A stretch of 64,000 bases of DNA from Arcobacter cryaerophilus gv. crypticus (GTDB lineage Bacteria; Campylobacterota; Campylobacteria; Campylobacterales; Arcobacteraceae), in contig NZ_NXGI01000012.1 in the NCBI RefSeq assembly GCF_002993025.1, positions 93,879-157,878 on the forward strand, read 5' to 3'. Shown here piece after piece: positions 1 to 9,807 of the stretch. Within the stretch, counting starts at the first letter, position 1. Each line of letters opens with the position of its first letter. Under the pieces are notes generated by a model. It did not search any database. It saw only the letters and a list, made by a program, of their open reading frames with translations, and was not told where the DNA came from. Made by a program: the position numbers and the translations under genes.

Positions 1-1110
1 ATAAAAGAGATAGCTGACAAAATAGAAGCTTCAAACACAAATTTATCAAAACTTGAAGAAGATATTATTAAAATAAATGAAGATATAGAACAACATCAAA
101 AATTACTAGAGAGTTCTCAATCAAAACTAAATGACCTTCAAGCTAAATCAAGCGATTTAATAAAAGAGAAAAATAGTAGTGAAGAGGAGATAATAAATAC
201 AATAGTAGAACAATTTTCTACATCTTTAGCACTTCAACTAGCTTCAAAAGAGTCTTTGCAAGAACTTATAGATAATGAGATGTTTAATCTTTTATCAACA
301 AATGCAAAACAAAAAGTTTTAAAACTAAATGAAAATTACAATAGACTAACAGAAAATACAAAAGCAAATCAACAAGAGATAAATAAACTAAACAACTATA
401 TAAAAGATAGATTAAAAACTAAAGAGAACTATAAGGCTCTACAAATAAAGCATACAAAATCTTTAGAAAACTTAGAAAAAGAGCACAAACTTTATCAAGT
501 TGAGCTTAAAAAAGTTATTGAGCAACAAGAGTCTTTGAGTAAAATATTATCTGATTTAAAAATTGTTAAACAACAAGAGTTAAAAAAAGCACAAGAACAA
601 AAAGAAGATAATAATCAACAAGCACAAACAACAAATGTAAGAAATCAAAAATATGCAAAAAATTTAGATCTTGATGTTAAAAAAATTGGTTCTTCAACAG
701 ATGGTGTTCAAATTGTAAAATACAAAGGTGCAAAAACTATAGCTCCTTTAAAATCATTTAAAATTGTTAAAAATTTTGGAACATATTATGACCCTGTTTA
801 TAAAATAAAATTATTTAATGAATCTGTTGTTTTACAATCAAATGAAAAAGGCTCAAAAGTAGTAGCTGTTTTAAATGGAAAAATTGTATATGCAAAAAAG
901 AATGCGGGAATGCTTGAAAATGTTGTTATTATTCAACACGAAGGTGGAATTCATACTGTTTACTCACATTTAGATGATATTGCACCAAATTTAGTTGTGG
1001 GAAAATGGGTTCAAAAAGGCTCAGTTGTAGGAAGAGTAAATGAGAATTTAACTTTTCAAGTTACAAAAGATAGCTCACACATAGATCCAAAAGATCTATT
1101 TAATATCTAG
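1..1110 (+). CDS. EnvC-like murein hydrolase activator (LytM/M23 fold), 5' truncated
   Basis: The reading frame is open from the first base, so the gene starts before the window; the first internal ATG is at 256. The visible N-terminal part is a long Gln/Lys/Glu-rich coiled coil. The last 110 residues form an M23/LytM-like domain ending with HTVYSHL and LTFQV. Active M23 peptidases carry an H-x3-D motif and a final HxH; here the H-x3-D site is not recognisable and the expected final His is Thr (LTF). A coiled coil plus degenerate LytM domain is the EnvC pattern: a periplasmic activator of cell-separation amidases rather than an enzyme. It lies 8 bases before an MreD-like gene and PBP2, which fits a cell-wall role. 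An active M23 peptidase is the less likely alternative. Confidence 0.8.
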   Translation: MKEIADKIEASNTNLSKLEEDIIKINEDIEQHQKLLESSQSKLNDLQAKSSDLIKEKNSSEEEIINTIVEQFSTSLALQLASKESLQELIDNEMFNLLSTNAKQKVLKLNENYNRLTENTKANQQEINKLNNYIKDRLKTKENYKALQIKHTKSLENLEKEHKLYQVELKKVIEQQESLSKILSDLKIVKQQELKKAQEQKEDNNQQAQTTNVRNQKYAKNLDLDVKKIGSSTDGVQIVKYKGAKTIAPLKSFKIVKNFGTYYDPVYKIKLFNESVVLQSNEKGSKVVAVLNGKIVYAKKNAGMLENVVIIQHEGGIHTVYSHLDDIAPNLVVGKWVQKGSVVGRVNENLTFQVTKDSSHIDPKDLFNI

Positions 1111-1118
1111 GCATTATT

Positions 1119-1547
1119 ATGGTAAAAAATAGCATAGACAATCCAGTTTTTTTAATATTTTTACTACTATTTGCGGTAAGTATAAATTTTTTAGCTTCTA
1201 CTCATTTTTTAGTTATTTTATTTGCGGGAGTTATTTCAACTGCATTTTATAGAACTTTAAAACAAAAATATTACTACTCTTTTGCATTTGTTATAATTGC
1301 ATTTTTATTTATTGAATTAAACATGGGACTTAAACCATTTTCTCTATCTTTATTATCATATTTTGTATATCTTTTTATAGTTCCAAGATATGAACAAAAT
1401 AAGATGAATACATTTTTATACATAATCTTTTTTTACATTGGTTTAGGTATTATTTGGTATATTTTCTTTAATTTTGACTCATTTTTTAGTTTTATTCTCT
1501 TAATAAATCTATTTATAGATTTAATCTTAGTTGGGATATTTTTATGA
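1119..1547 (+). CDS. MreD-like integral membrane protein
   Basis: This 142-residue protein is almost entirely hydrophobic, with four or five predicted membrane helices and very few charges. Its stop overlaps the PBP2 start as ATGA at 1544-1547, so the two are probably translationally coupled. MreD, a small inner-membrane protein of the elongasome, is usually found just before the PBP2 gene and is about 160 residues. Position, size and topology suggest MreD, but I see no decisive motif, so the name is an inference from context. Confidence 0.55.
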   Translation: MVKNSIDNPVFLIFLLLFAVSINFLASTHFLVILFAGVISTAFYRTLKQKYYYSFAFVIIAFLFIELNMGLKPFSLSLLSYFVYLFIVPRYEQNKMNTFLYIIFFYIGLGIIWYIFFNFDSFFSFILLINLFIDLILVGIFL

Positions 1548-3322
1548 ATTTTAGATTAACACTTATCTATGTTTTTATTGGAATTATTGCTATTACGCTA
1601 CTTTCAAGAGTATATTTTTTATCTATAAAATCAAACACTTATTATGAAGAGTTATCAAAAAATAACTATATTAAAAAAACATATTTAGCACCTACAAGAG
1701 GTGTAATAGAAGATAGAAATGGAGAACCTTTAGCTCTAAATCAAATAGGATTTTCTATTCTTATAAAGCCTCATTTAAGAGCTGATAAATATAGAGCAAA
1801 ACTAGAAAAACTTATAGATATTGTAGTAGAACAATTTCCACAATATGATAAAAATAAATTAATAAAAGATTATTTAAGAGATGATTCGCCCTATAATCAC
1901 GAATTTATAAAAGTTATTGATTATGTTCCTTATGAAGAGATTTTTTCAAGATACACATTTTTAGCAACTCAAGAGGATATAAGAATTGAATCTTCTTCAA
2001 AAAGACACTATCCACACAAAGAGTTAGCCGCACATATAATAGGTTATGTAAGTAAAGCTTCAAAATTAGATATTGCAAACAATGAAATAGCAAAATATAG
2101 TGGAATTGTAGGTAAAAGTGGAATTGAGAGATACTATAATGAAAAACTGCAAGGAACATTGGGATTTAAAGATACAAAAGTAAATGCTTTAAATAAAGAG
2201 ATTGAAGTAATAGAACAAAAAGATCCTTCAAATGACAATAATGTAAGAATCACAATCGATGTTAATCTTCAAAAATATATTCAAGAATTATTTGTAGATA
2301 GAGCTGGTTCTGTTATAGTTATGGATGCAAATAATGGTGAAATATTAGCAGCAGGTTCATTTCCAGAGTATGATAGTAACCTTTTTGCAAGAGGAATTAG
2401 TCAAGAAGAGTGGAATATTATGAGGAATGACTTTAATCATCCATTTACAAATAAAATTACAAATGGTCTGTATCCTCCTGGTTCTGTTATTAAAATGGGA
2501 GTTGCCTTATCATTTTTAGAAAATGGTATAAGTGATAAATTTACAGTTCAATGCAGTGGTTCTTTACCAATTGGAAATAGAAATTTTAGATGTTGGAAAA
2601 CAACAGGCCACGGTCATATTGGATTTAGAAGTTCAATTGAGCAAAGTTGCGATGATTTTTACTACAAAGGCAGCTTAAAAATAGGAATTGGTAAAATGTC
2701 TGCAACTTTAGGAAAATTAGGAATTGGAGAAAAGACTGGAATAGATTTAAACAATGAATTTGTAGGTATTAATCCAAATAAAGAGTGGAAAGAAAAAAGA
2801 TTAAAAAAACCTTGGTACATTGGTGAAACTGTTATTAGCTCTATTGGTCAAGGAAATATGCTAACAACTCCTTTACAAATAGCAAGATTTACAGCATTTT
2901 TTGCAAGCGGAAAACTTCCAAAACCACACTTAACAAAAGATGCTTATGAAGAACCAAAAGAGTTAGATTTTAAAAAAGAGCATATAAAACTTATGCAAGA
3001 AGGAATGTATGACGTTGCAAACTCACCATCGGGAACTGCAAAAAGATATATAAACTCAAAAGTAAAAATAGCAGCAAAAACAGGAACAGCTCAAGTTGTA
3101 TCTATTCCACAAAGTGAAAAAGTAAGGATGAAAGAGAGCGAAATGGAGTATTTTCAAAGATCTCATGCTTGGATTACTGCTTATGGACCATATAAAAATC
3201 CAAAATATGTAGTAACAATAATACAAGAACATGGTGGTGGTGGTGGAAGTGCCACAGGTGGAATTGCTAGTAGAATTTTTGATAAATTATATGACTTAGG
3301 ATATATAACAGAATTAGAGTAA
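1544..3322 (+). CDS. mrdA: Penicillin-binding protein 2, peptidoglycan transpeptidase
   Basis: This 592-residue class B penicillin-binding protein has one N-terminal membrane anchor (about residues 5-26) and a dimerisation region starting at the APTRGVIEDRNG motif. The transpeptidase domain has Ser314 in SVIK, SCD at 368-370 as the second motif, and KTGTAQ at 512-517. The protein cross-links peptidoglycan during side-wall elongation with RodA and the Mre proteins. Length is normal. It overlaps the MreD-like gene upstream by four bases. Near the C-terminus a run of GGT codons encodes a five-glycine stretch. Confidence 0.93.
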   Translation: MNFRLTLIYVFIGIIAITLLSRVYFLSIKSNTYYEELSKNNYIKKTYLAPTRGVIEDRNGEPLALNQIGFSILIKPHLRADKYRAKLEKLIDIVVEQFPQYDKNKLIKDYLRDDSPYNHEFIKVIDYVPYEEIFSRYTFLATQEDIRIESSSKRHYPHKELAAHIIGYVSKASKLDIANNEIAKYSGIVGKSGIERYYNEKLQGTLGFKDTKVNALNKEIEVIEQKDPSNDNNVRITIDVNLQKYIQELFVDRAGSVIVMDANNGEILAAGSFPEYDSNLFARGISQEEWNIMRNDFNHPFTNKITNGLYPPGSVIKMGVALSFLENGISDKFTVQCSGSLPIGNRNFRCWKTTGHGHIGFRSSIEQSCDDFYYKGSLKIGIGKMSATLGKLGIGEKTGIDLNNEFVGINPNKEWKEKRLKKPWYIGETVISSIGQGNMLTTPLQIARFTAFFASGKLPKPHLTKDAYEEPKELDFKKEHIKLMQEGMYDVANSPSGTAKRYINSKVKIAAKTGTAQVVSIPQSEKVRMKESEMEYFQRSHAWITAYGPYKNPKYVVTIIQEHGGGGGSATGGIASRIFDKLYDLGYITELE

Positions 3323-3374
3323 TATTTAATCATATATTAGATAGAATAAACACCATTTAATTTAGGATTTATAT

Positions 3375-4106
3375 TTGAAGATAATTTTTTCACTAGTTTT
3401 TTCATCACTATTTTTATTTGCTGCACAAGATCCATTGCCAATGATAAATCTTTCAGTTGCAGCCGTAGATCAACCAATACAATTTGTAAAAACTATAAAT
3501 ATAGCTGTTATTTTAGCTCTTATGGTTCTTGCTCCTACGCTTTTACTTATGGTGACATCTTTTACAAGAATTATAATTGTTTTAGCACTTTTAAGACAGG
3601 CTTTGGGTTTACAACAATCCCCACCTACACAAATAATAATTTCTCTTGCACTTATTATGACAATTTTTATTATGGAACCGTATGGAAAAAAGGCTTGGGA
3701 TGAAAGTATTGTACCTTATATGGATGAAAAAATATCATATCAAGAAGCTTTTACAAAAGGTGTTGCCCCGTTTAAAGATTTTATGATAAAAAATACTAGA
3801 GAATCAGATTTAGCACTATTTTATAGAATAAAAAAAGAACCTAATCCAAAAAATATAGAAGATGTTTCACTTATTTTACTTATGCCTGCATTTATTGTAA
3901 GTGAACTAAGAACTGCATTTGAGATAGGATTTTTGATATTCTTACCATTTTTAATTATAGATATTATAGTTGCTTCAATTTTGATGAGTTTGGGTATGAT
4001 GATGTTGCCACCTGTTATGATATCACTGCCCATAAAAATTATCTTCTTTATTATAGTTGACGGTTGGTTACTTATAATTGGAAATCTAGCACAATCCTTT
4101 AAATAA
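3375..4106 (+). CDS. fliP: Flagellar type III export gate protein FliP
   Basis: FliP forms the core of the flagellar export gate in the inner membrane with FliQ and FliR. The 243 residues include a signal-peptide-like N-terminus (FSSLFLFAAQ), the conserved TSFTRIIIVLALLRQALG segment, and four membrane helices, with the C-terminal LMSLGMMMLPPVMISLP block typical of the family. The start is TTG at 3375, preceded by AGGA at 3365-3368; no ATG competes. It stands alone after mrdA without other flagellar genes, as expected where flagellar genes are scattered. Confidence 0.93.
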   Translation: MKIIFSLVFSSLFLFAAQDPLPMINLSVAAVDQPIQFVKTINIAVILALMVLAPTLLLMVTSFTRIIIVLALLRQALGLQQSPPTQIIISLALIMTIFIMEPYGKKAWDESIVPYMDEKISYQEAFTKGVAPFKDFMIKNTRESDLALFYRIKKEPNPKNIEDVSLILLMPAFIVSELRTAFEIGFLIFLPFLIIDIIVASILMSLGMMMLPPVMISLPIKIIFFIIVDGWLLIIGNLAQSFK

Positions 4107-4130
4107 ATAATTTATAATCAGGTTTTATAT

Positions 4131-6077
4131 ATGAAAAAAATTTTATATTTTGTTATAGGTTTTTTAGTACTTCTATCTATATCATACTATTTTTACTACT
4201 CTCCAAAAAAAGAGGAGATAACAAAAGAGATATTTTTAGAAAAAAGTATTCAAATGAGAAAACTTTTTACAGATGAAATAAAAAGAAAACAGGATAATAC
4301 GCTTAATATGGCATTTATCTTAAGTCAAGATGAAAATCTTATAAATGCTTTAAAAACAAAAAATAAAAGCTTACTAAATTATAATAATACTCTATTATTT
4401 TTACATGATAACAGTGATTACAAAAATCTTTGGCTACAAATTGTTGATAAAGAGGGTAAAAGTTTTTATAGATCTTGGAAAAATATGTCAGGTGATGACT
4501 TATCAAATGTTAGAACAGATTTAGATGAACTTATAAAAAATCCAAAACCAATTACAAATATAAGCTCAGGATTGTTTGACTTAACTTTAAAAGCTATAAA
4601 TCCAATTTATGACTTAAATGGTGAATTTTTAGGTTTTGTAGAGTTTATTTCAAAATTTAACTCTATATCAAAAAACTTAAAATTTGAAAAAATAGAGCCC
4701 ATTTTTATTTTAAGTCGTGAAAAAAGTAAAAAACTAATTGAGCCATTTAGTAAAATATTCATACGTGATAATTATATAGCAAATATAGATGCAAACCAAT
4801 CTATTTTAAAATATATTGAAAGAAGAGGTGTTGATAAATTTTTAAATATTGAAAACTATCTTTTATTCGATCAATACATTGTTACAAATTTACAAATAAA
4901 AGATACAAATGGTCAAGATATGGGTCTATTTTTACTATTTTTTGAAAAAAATAGATTGGATTATTCATCTTTAATAAATTTTAAAAATCAATATTTATAT
5001 ATTGTTATAATATTCTCAATTTTATATCTTATAGTATTTTTATATCTTCTAAAAACTATGTATGCAAAAGAGCTTGATAATGATGTAAAAATCAAGACAA
5101 AAATGATTCAAGAGCAGCAAAACAGACTTGAAAAACTACTTGATATTTATGATAAAAATGTAATATTCTCAAGAACTGATTTAAGAGGAAGAATAACTCA
5201 TGCAAGTAGTGCCTTTTGTAAAATTAGTGGTTATACAAAAGATGAACTTTTGGGACAACCACACAGTATTGTAAGGCATCCTGATATGACAAAATCTACA
5301 TTTAAAAAGATTTGGGATAAGTTAGCAGCAAAAGAAAAAATAACTATAGAGATAAAAAATTTAAGAAAAGATGGTTCATACTATTGGGTAGTTGCTGATT
5401 TTGAACCTGAATATGATGACTTAGGAAATCATATAGGATATTTTGCTATTAGAGAAGATATTACAGCAAATAAAGAGATAGAAGAACTTCAAAAAGAGGT
5501 TATCTTTACTATGGGCTCTATTGCTGAGTTTAGATCCAAAGAAACTGGAGAACACATTAAAAGAGTTGCAAAATACTCAAGAATTTTAGCCGCTGCTTAT
5601 GGTTTATGTGAAGATGATATTGATATGTTAGAGCTTGCAAGTCCTATGCATGATATTGGTAAAATTGCAATTGCTGACGCTATTTTAAATAAACCAGGAA
5701 AATTAACAAATGAAGAGTTTGAAATTATTAAAACTCATGCACAAAAAGGTCATGATATGCTTGGAATATCAAATAGACCACTTTTTAAAGTTGCTTCACA
5801 AATAGCTTTAACTCATCATGAAAAATATGATGGAACAGGATATCCAAATAGTTTAAAAGGTGAAGATATACCTATTTTTGGAAGAATAACAGCTTTAGCA
5901 GATGTTTTTGACGCATTAGGAAGTGATAGATGCTACAAAAAAGCTTGGGAGATTGAAAAAGTTTTAGAGTTTATTAATGAGCAAAGAGGAAAACACTTTG
6001 ACCCTAAACTTGTAGATATATTCTTTGATAATTTAGATGATATATTAAAAATAAAAGAAGAGCACCAAGATATATAA
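4131..6077 (+). CDS. Cache-PAS-HD-GYP cyclic-di-GMP phosphodiesterase
   Basis: Two membrane helices (about residues 5-24 and 286-310) flank a periplasmic Cache-like sensor of about 260 residues. A short coiled coil, a PAS domain (about 341-450) and an HD-GYP domain follow. The PAS carries the IVRHPDM signature seen in Aer-type redox-sensing PAS domains. The output domain keeps HIKRV, HDIGK (about 507), HHEKYDGTGYP (about 561) and LADVFDAL, so it should hydrolyse c-di-GMP. The sensor is clearly similar to that of the histidine kinase at 45749, including a shared aromatic-Arg-Ser-Trp segment. The gene begins 24 bases after fliP and may lower c-di-GMP in response to an external ligand; the ligand is unknown. 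Confidence 0.88.
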   Translation: MKKILYFVIGFLVLLSISYYFYYSPKKEEITKEIFLEKSIQMRKLFTDEIKRKQDNTLNMAFILSQDENLINALKTKNKSLLNYNNTLLFLHDNSDYKNLWLQIVDKEGKSFYRSWKNMSGDDLSNVRTDLDELIKNPKPITNISSGLFDLTLKAINPIYDLNGEFLGFVEFISKFNSISKNLKFEKIEPIFILSREKSKKLIEPFSKIFIRDNYIANIDANQSILKYIERRGVDKFLNIENYLLFDQYIVTNLQIKDTNGQDMGLFLLFFEKNRLDYSSLINFKNQYLYIVIIFSILYLIVFLYLLKTMYAKELDNDVKIKTKMIQEQQNRLEKLLDIYDKNVIFSRTDLRGRITHASSAFCKISGYTKDELLGQPHSIVRHPDMTKSTFKKIWDKLAAKEKITIEIKNLRKDGSYYWVVADFEPEYDDLGNHIGYFAIREDITANKEIEELQKEVIFTMGSIAEFRSKETGEHIKRVAKYSRILAAAYGLCEDDIDMLELASPMHDIGKIAIADAILNKPGKLTNEEFEIIKTHAQKGHDMLGISNRPLFKVASQIALTHHEKYDGTGYPNSLKGEDIPIFGRITALADVFDALGSDRCYKKAWEIEKVLEFINEQRGKHFDPKLVDIFFDNLDDILKIKEEHQDI

Positions 6078-6131
6078 ATAATTTTTATATATCTATAGAT
6101 ATTTTTTATAATTTTTATTTATAATTATACT

Positions 6132-6159
6132 TTGAATTATCTATTTTTTTGGATATAAT
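6132..6159 (+). promoter_or_regulatory. Sigma-70-type promoter for the first efflux locus
   Basis: A TTGAAT box at 6132-6137 is followed after 16 bases by a perfect TATAAT at 6154-6159. The downstream TolC gene starts at 6189 after an AGGA ribosome site at 6180-6183. The spacing fits a housekeeping promoter. Confidence 0.6.
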
Positions 6160-6188
6160 TTTTTCACTAAATTTTGCTTAGGATTTAT

Positions 6189-7538
6189 ATGAAAAAATTA
6201 TGTCTATTTTTAATAATCTCAAAACTAGCTTTTGCGCAAACTATAAGTTTTGAAGAGGCTTTAAACCAAACTATAGAAAATAGTAAAGATTTACAAAAGC
6301 AAAAAATCAATATAGATATTGCAAAAACAAATAGTGATTTTATTGATGGTTTAAACTTTGGAAAAGTCTCATTAAATAGTGATATTAGCCGTACAAATCA
6401 TTCTGGATATGTTTTTATGGGAAAACTATCTAGTAGAGAGGCAACATTTAAAGATTTTGGATTTTCTCAAATGAATGAAGATATAAACACAGCTCCCAAA
6501 GATTTAAACTATCCAGAAGCATATACAAGCATCAACTCTTATATTTCATATGATTTACCTCTGTTTACAGGATTTGCACTTTATCACCAAAAAGGTATTT
6601 TAAAACTTCAAGAAAAAGCAAATGAAATTTTATATAATCTTGATAAAAAAACTCTAGAATTTGAAGTTTTAAAAGCTTACAATAGTGCAGTTTTAGCAAA
6701 AGATTTTGTAAAAACTATGCAAAAAGCAAAAGATACTATTGGGTTTATTAAAAATGGAGCAAAAGAGTTTCATAAAAATGGACTTGTTACAAAAATAGAT
6801 GTAAACGAAGCTGAACTACATTTTTTAAATACAAACTCAAACTTAATTGAAGCCGAAAACAACTTTAAACTATCACTTGCTTACCTTAAGTTTTTAACTT
6901 CAAATCAGAATATTAGCGATGTAGAAAATCTACAAAACACATATTTAGAAATAAAAGAGTTTGAAGATTTATACAAAATTGCTTTAAAAAATAGAGATGA
7001 AATAACTTTACAAAATATATCTATTGAAGCAAATAATAAAAATATAAAAGTAAACCAAGGTTCATATTATCCATCTGTTTTTACTCATTTAGAGTATGGA
7101 TACAATGATGATAAATTTTCTACTTCAAAAGACAAAGATTACTACATGGCGCTTTTAGGTATTAGTTTAACTCTTTTTGATGGAACTAGAAGTGCAAATC
7201 TTGAAAAAAGTCGTCTTGAATACCTAAAAGCAAAATTAGATTTTGAAAAACTTCAAGATGGAATAAAACTTGAAGTGCAAAAAGCTATTTTGGACTACAA
7301 AGCAAAACAAGAGATTTTAAAAGAGAAAATTCTTGCAAGTGAATTAGCAAGTAGTGTTTTAAATCAAGCAAAACTTCAATATAAAAATAGATTAATCTCT
7401 ATGACAACACTTTTATCTCAAGAGACAAATTATAGACAGAGCCAAACTATGCTTCTAAATGCTAAATATGAGAACTCTTTGGCACTTGCTAGATTAAATT
7501 TAGTTTTAGGACAAAACCTACAAAAGGATTATAAATGA
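6189..7538 (+). CDS. TolC-family outer membrane efflux protein (first pump)
   Basis: This outer-membrane channel has a Sec signal peptide ending in AFAQ and two repeats of long helices with beta-strand regions, as in TolC/CusC proteins. I place the start at ATG 6189 because AGGA lies seven bases upstream and the signal peptide begins MKKLCLF. An in-frame TTG at 6174 precedes the ribosome site and is unlikely to be used. The product is 449 residues, normal for the family. The stop overlaps the next gene (ATGA), starting an operon of channel, adaptor, split pump and thioredoxin. Confidence 0.85.
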   Translation: MKKLCLFLIISKLAFAQTISFEEALNQTIENSKDLQKQKINIDIAKTNSDFIDGLNFGKVSLNSDISRTNHSGYVFMGKLSSREATFKDFGFSQMNEDINTAPKDLNYPEAYTSINSYISYDLPLFTGFALYHQKGILKLQEKANEILYNLDKKTLEFEVLKAYNSAVLAKDFVKTMQKAKDTIGFIKNGAKEFHKNGLVTKIDVNEAELHFLNTNSNLIEAENNFKLSLAYLKFLTSNQNISDVENLQNTYLEIKEFEDLYKIALKNRDEITLQNISIEANNKNIKVNQGSYYPSVFTHLEYGYNDDKFSTSKDKDYYMALLGISLTLFDGTRSANLEKSRLEYLKAKLDFEKLQDGIKLEVQKAILDYKAKQEILKEKILASELASSVLNQAKLQYKNRLISMTTLLSQETNYRQSQTMLLNAKYENSLALARLNLVLGQNLQKDYK

Positions 7539-8248
7539 GATTTTTAATTTTAATATTTTTAACTTTTTCAACTATTTTTGCAAATAGTTTAGAGTTGGAC
7601 GGTATTGTAGAATCGCAAAATGAGAAGATAATCTCAAGTAAAATGATGGGATATATTACAAAAATATATGTAAATGAAGGTGATAGTGTAAAAAAGGGGC
7701 AAATTTTATACGAAATTGACCCAACAGATATTTTGTATAATAGTGATATTTTAAAAAATCAAGTAAAAAATCTTGAGTTAAACTTAAAAAGATACAAAGA
7801 TCTACTAGACCAAGATTTAGTTTCAAAATTTGATTATGAACAACTTGAATTAAATTTAATTACAGCAAAAGCAAAATTAAGTGAATTAAATGCAAACTTT
7901 AACTATCTAAAAGTAAAAGCCCCAAATAACGCTCTTGTAGTAAAAAAATCTATAAAAGAGGGAGAGATGGCAACTCCTATGATGCCACATTTAATACTAA
8001 CAGATTTGGATGATTTAATAATAAAATCAAATATTGCAGAGTCTAGTTTAAAGTACATAAAAATAGGTCAAGTTGTAGATATAAAAATTCCATCTCAAGA
8101 GTTTGAAACAAAGGGAAAAATTATAGCAATTTATCCAAATTATATTGCAAATGCTCACTCATTTTCAATAAAAATCTCATTTGATAAAAAAGATTTTCAA
8201 ATCTATCCAGCAATGTATTCAAAAATAACTATAGATTTGGATAAATAA
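7535..8248 (+). CDS. RND efflux periplasmic adaptor (short membrane fusion protein)
   Basis: The 237-residue protein has a signal peptide (ending IFAN), then a barrel-sandwich hybrid with the lipoyl-like motif NEGDSVKKGQILYEIDPTD. A short alpha-hairpin, the second lipoyl half and a beta-barrel follow. It links the inner-membrane pump to the TolC channel. It is shorter than typical adaptors of 350-400 residues, lacking a long membrane-proximal domain. It overlaps the TolC gene by four bases and the pump gene by one. Confidence 0.85.
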   Translation: MRFLILIFLTFSTIFANSLELDGIVESQNEKIISSKMMGYITKIYVNEGDSVKKGQILYEIDPTDILYNSDILKNQVKNLELNLKRYKDLLDQDLVSKFDYEQLELNLITAKAKLSELNANFNYLKVKAPNNALVVKKSIKEGEMATPMMPHLILTDLDDLIIKSNIAESSLKYIKIGQVVDIKIPSQEFETKGKIIAIYPNYIANAHSFSIKISFDKKDFQIYPAMYSKITIDLDK

Positions 8249-9807
8249 TGAATCAAAATTTAAATAGTGCAGGAAAAATTGCAAAAATATTTATAAATCA
8301 TCCATTAACAGGAATTTTGGGTATTTTTATTTTAATTTTAGGATATTTTGCACTTCAATTTATGCCAAAAGAGGAAAATCCTCAAATAAAAGTTAGTGGT
8401 GCAGTTGTAATAGTTGCTTTACCAGATGCAAAAGCTAGTGAAATTCAAAAAGTAATAATTGAGCCTTTGGAGAAAAAAATAAGAGAGATAAAAGGGGTTG
8501 AACATATTTTTTCTTTTGCTTATGATAGCTATGGTGTTGTACAAGTACAATTTTTTATTGGGGAAGATAAAGAACAATCAAACTTAAAACTATATGACCA
8601 AGTTATGAGAAATATGGATTTAATGCCTAAAAATGCAATGCAACCAATAATAAAAACTATGGATATAGACACAGGTATTCCAATAGCAACAGTAGCATTT
8701 TATAGTGCAAAAAAAGATGGAATTGATTTAATTTCAAAAAGTGAGCTTTTTACACAAGTAAGCCTTATTTCAAAAGAGATAAATAAAATAAAAAATGTAG
8801 CTTTAGTAGATTTAAAAGGAGAAAAAAAGGAGCAATTTAATATTCTTCTTGACATAAATAAAATCAACTCTTATAATCTTGCAATTGCACAAGTTATGAA
8901 ACAAATTGAGAGTTTAAACTTTAATATTCCAAATATTAGCACAAATACAAACAATAACTCTTTGGTAGTTTTAGAGGTAAAAAAAGCTATAGAAAATGTA
9001 AAAGATTTGGAAAATCTAATAATCTCTTACAACTTTCAAACTCCAATATATCTAAAAGATATAGCACAAATAGAGAAATCTTATGATATACAAAACAAAA
9101 AAGATGCCTATATTTATCTAAAAGATGAAAATGGAAATTTTGAAGAAAATAGCCAAATTACTCTAATGGCTTCAAAGCTACAAGGTGCAAATAGTGTTGT
9201 GATAAATGAAGAGATTTTTGAATATTTAAATAGTATAAAACAATCTTTGCAAGAGAAAAATATACTTTTTACAATCACAAGAGACGATGGATATACAGCA
9301 AATAATGCAGTAAATGCTTTAATAAAAGATCTATTAATTTCTATTATAATCATTTTTGTTTTACTTATTTTTACTTTAGGATTTAAAGAGGCAATTATTG
9401 TATCTTTGACTGTTCCTATGATTTTATCTTTGACTTTGTTTATTGGATTTATGATAGGTGAGAGTGTAAATCGTATAACACTTTTTGCACTTATTGTTGC
9501 ACTAGGAATGCTAGTTGATGCTGCAATAATTGTAATAGAAAATATACATAGACACAAAATTGAACATCCAAATATGGATTTAGAAACTCTAGCAATAAAT
9601 GCAACAAATGAGATAGGAAACCCCACAAATATAGCAACTATTGCAATCATTATGGTATTTATTCCTATGTTTTTTGTAGGTGGAATGATGGGAGAGTTTA
9701 TGCACCCTCTTCCTGTTTTTGTTCCTATATCTTTGGCTGTTTCACTCTTTGTTGCATATGCTTTTACACCCTATTTGGTTAAAAAGATTTTAAAAGGTAA
9801 AAAATGA
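8248..9807 (+). CDS. RND efflux transporter, N-terminal half (split permease)
   Basis: The 519 residues match only the first half of an RND permease. They cover TM1, the first porter and docking regions, and TM2-TM6, ending just after TM6 where the two halves of normal pumps are joined. The TM4 motif reads GMLVDAAIIVIENIHRHK, with Asp424 kept but the second Asp of drug-type pumps replaced by Ala. VDAA is also found in heavy-metal pumps such as CusA. The stop overlaps the start of the second half (ATGA at 9804-9807), and AAGG precedes that start. This looks like a stable two-gene pump rather than a frameshift. Substrate unknown. Confidence 0.85.
   Translation: MNQNLNSAGKIAKIFINHPLTGILGIFILILGYFALQFMPKEENPQIKVSGAVVIVALPDAKASEIQKVIIEPLEKKIREIKGVEHIFSFAYDSYGVVQVQFFIGEDKEQSNLKLYDQVMRNMDLMPKNAMQPIIKTMDIDTGIPIATVAFYSAKKDGIDLISKSELFTQVSLISKEINKIKNVALVDLKGEKKEQFNILLDINKINSYNLAIAQVMKQIESLNFNIPNISTNTNNNSLVVLEVKKAIENVKDLENLIISYNFQTPIYLKDIAQIEKSYDIQNKKDAYIYLKDENGNFEENSQITLMASKLQGANSVVINEEIFEYLNSIKQSLQEKNILFTITRDDGYTANNAVNALIKDLLISIIIIFVLLIFTLGFKEAIIVSLTVPMILSLTLFIGFMIGESVNRITLFALIVALGMLVDAAIIVIENIHRHKIEHPNMDLETLAINATNEIGNPTNIATIAIIMVFIPMFFVGGMMGEFMHPLPVFVPISLAVSLFVAYAFTPYLVKKILKGKK

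Noticed and set aside
3233-3247. GGT repeat in mrdA as a phase-variable tract
   Set aside because: The unit is three bases, so length changes would not shift the frame; it only encodes glycines.
6089-6106. Terminator after the HD-GYP gene
   Set aside because: The palindrome ATATCTATAGATAT is all A/T-rich with no proper loop, too weak to call in such AT-rich DNA.
6174-6188. TTG start giving a longer TolC protein
   Set aside because: It precedes the AGGA ribosome site, and the extra residues spoil the signal peptide; ATG 6189 is better.
9114-9650. Long minus-strand ORF of 178 residues
   Set aside because: Shadow of the RND gene; composition is the complement of hydrophobic codons, with no ribosome site or recognisable domain.
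9804-9807. Frameshift or sequencing error splitting the RND gene
   Set aside because: Both parts are complete repeats with their own start, ribosome site and overlap, and no sequence is missing at the junction.
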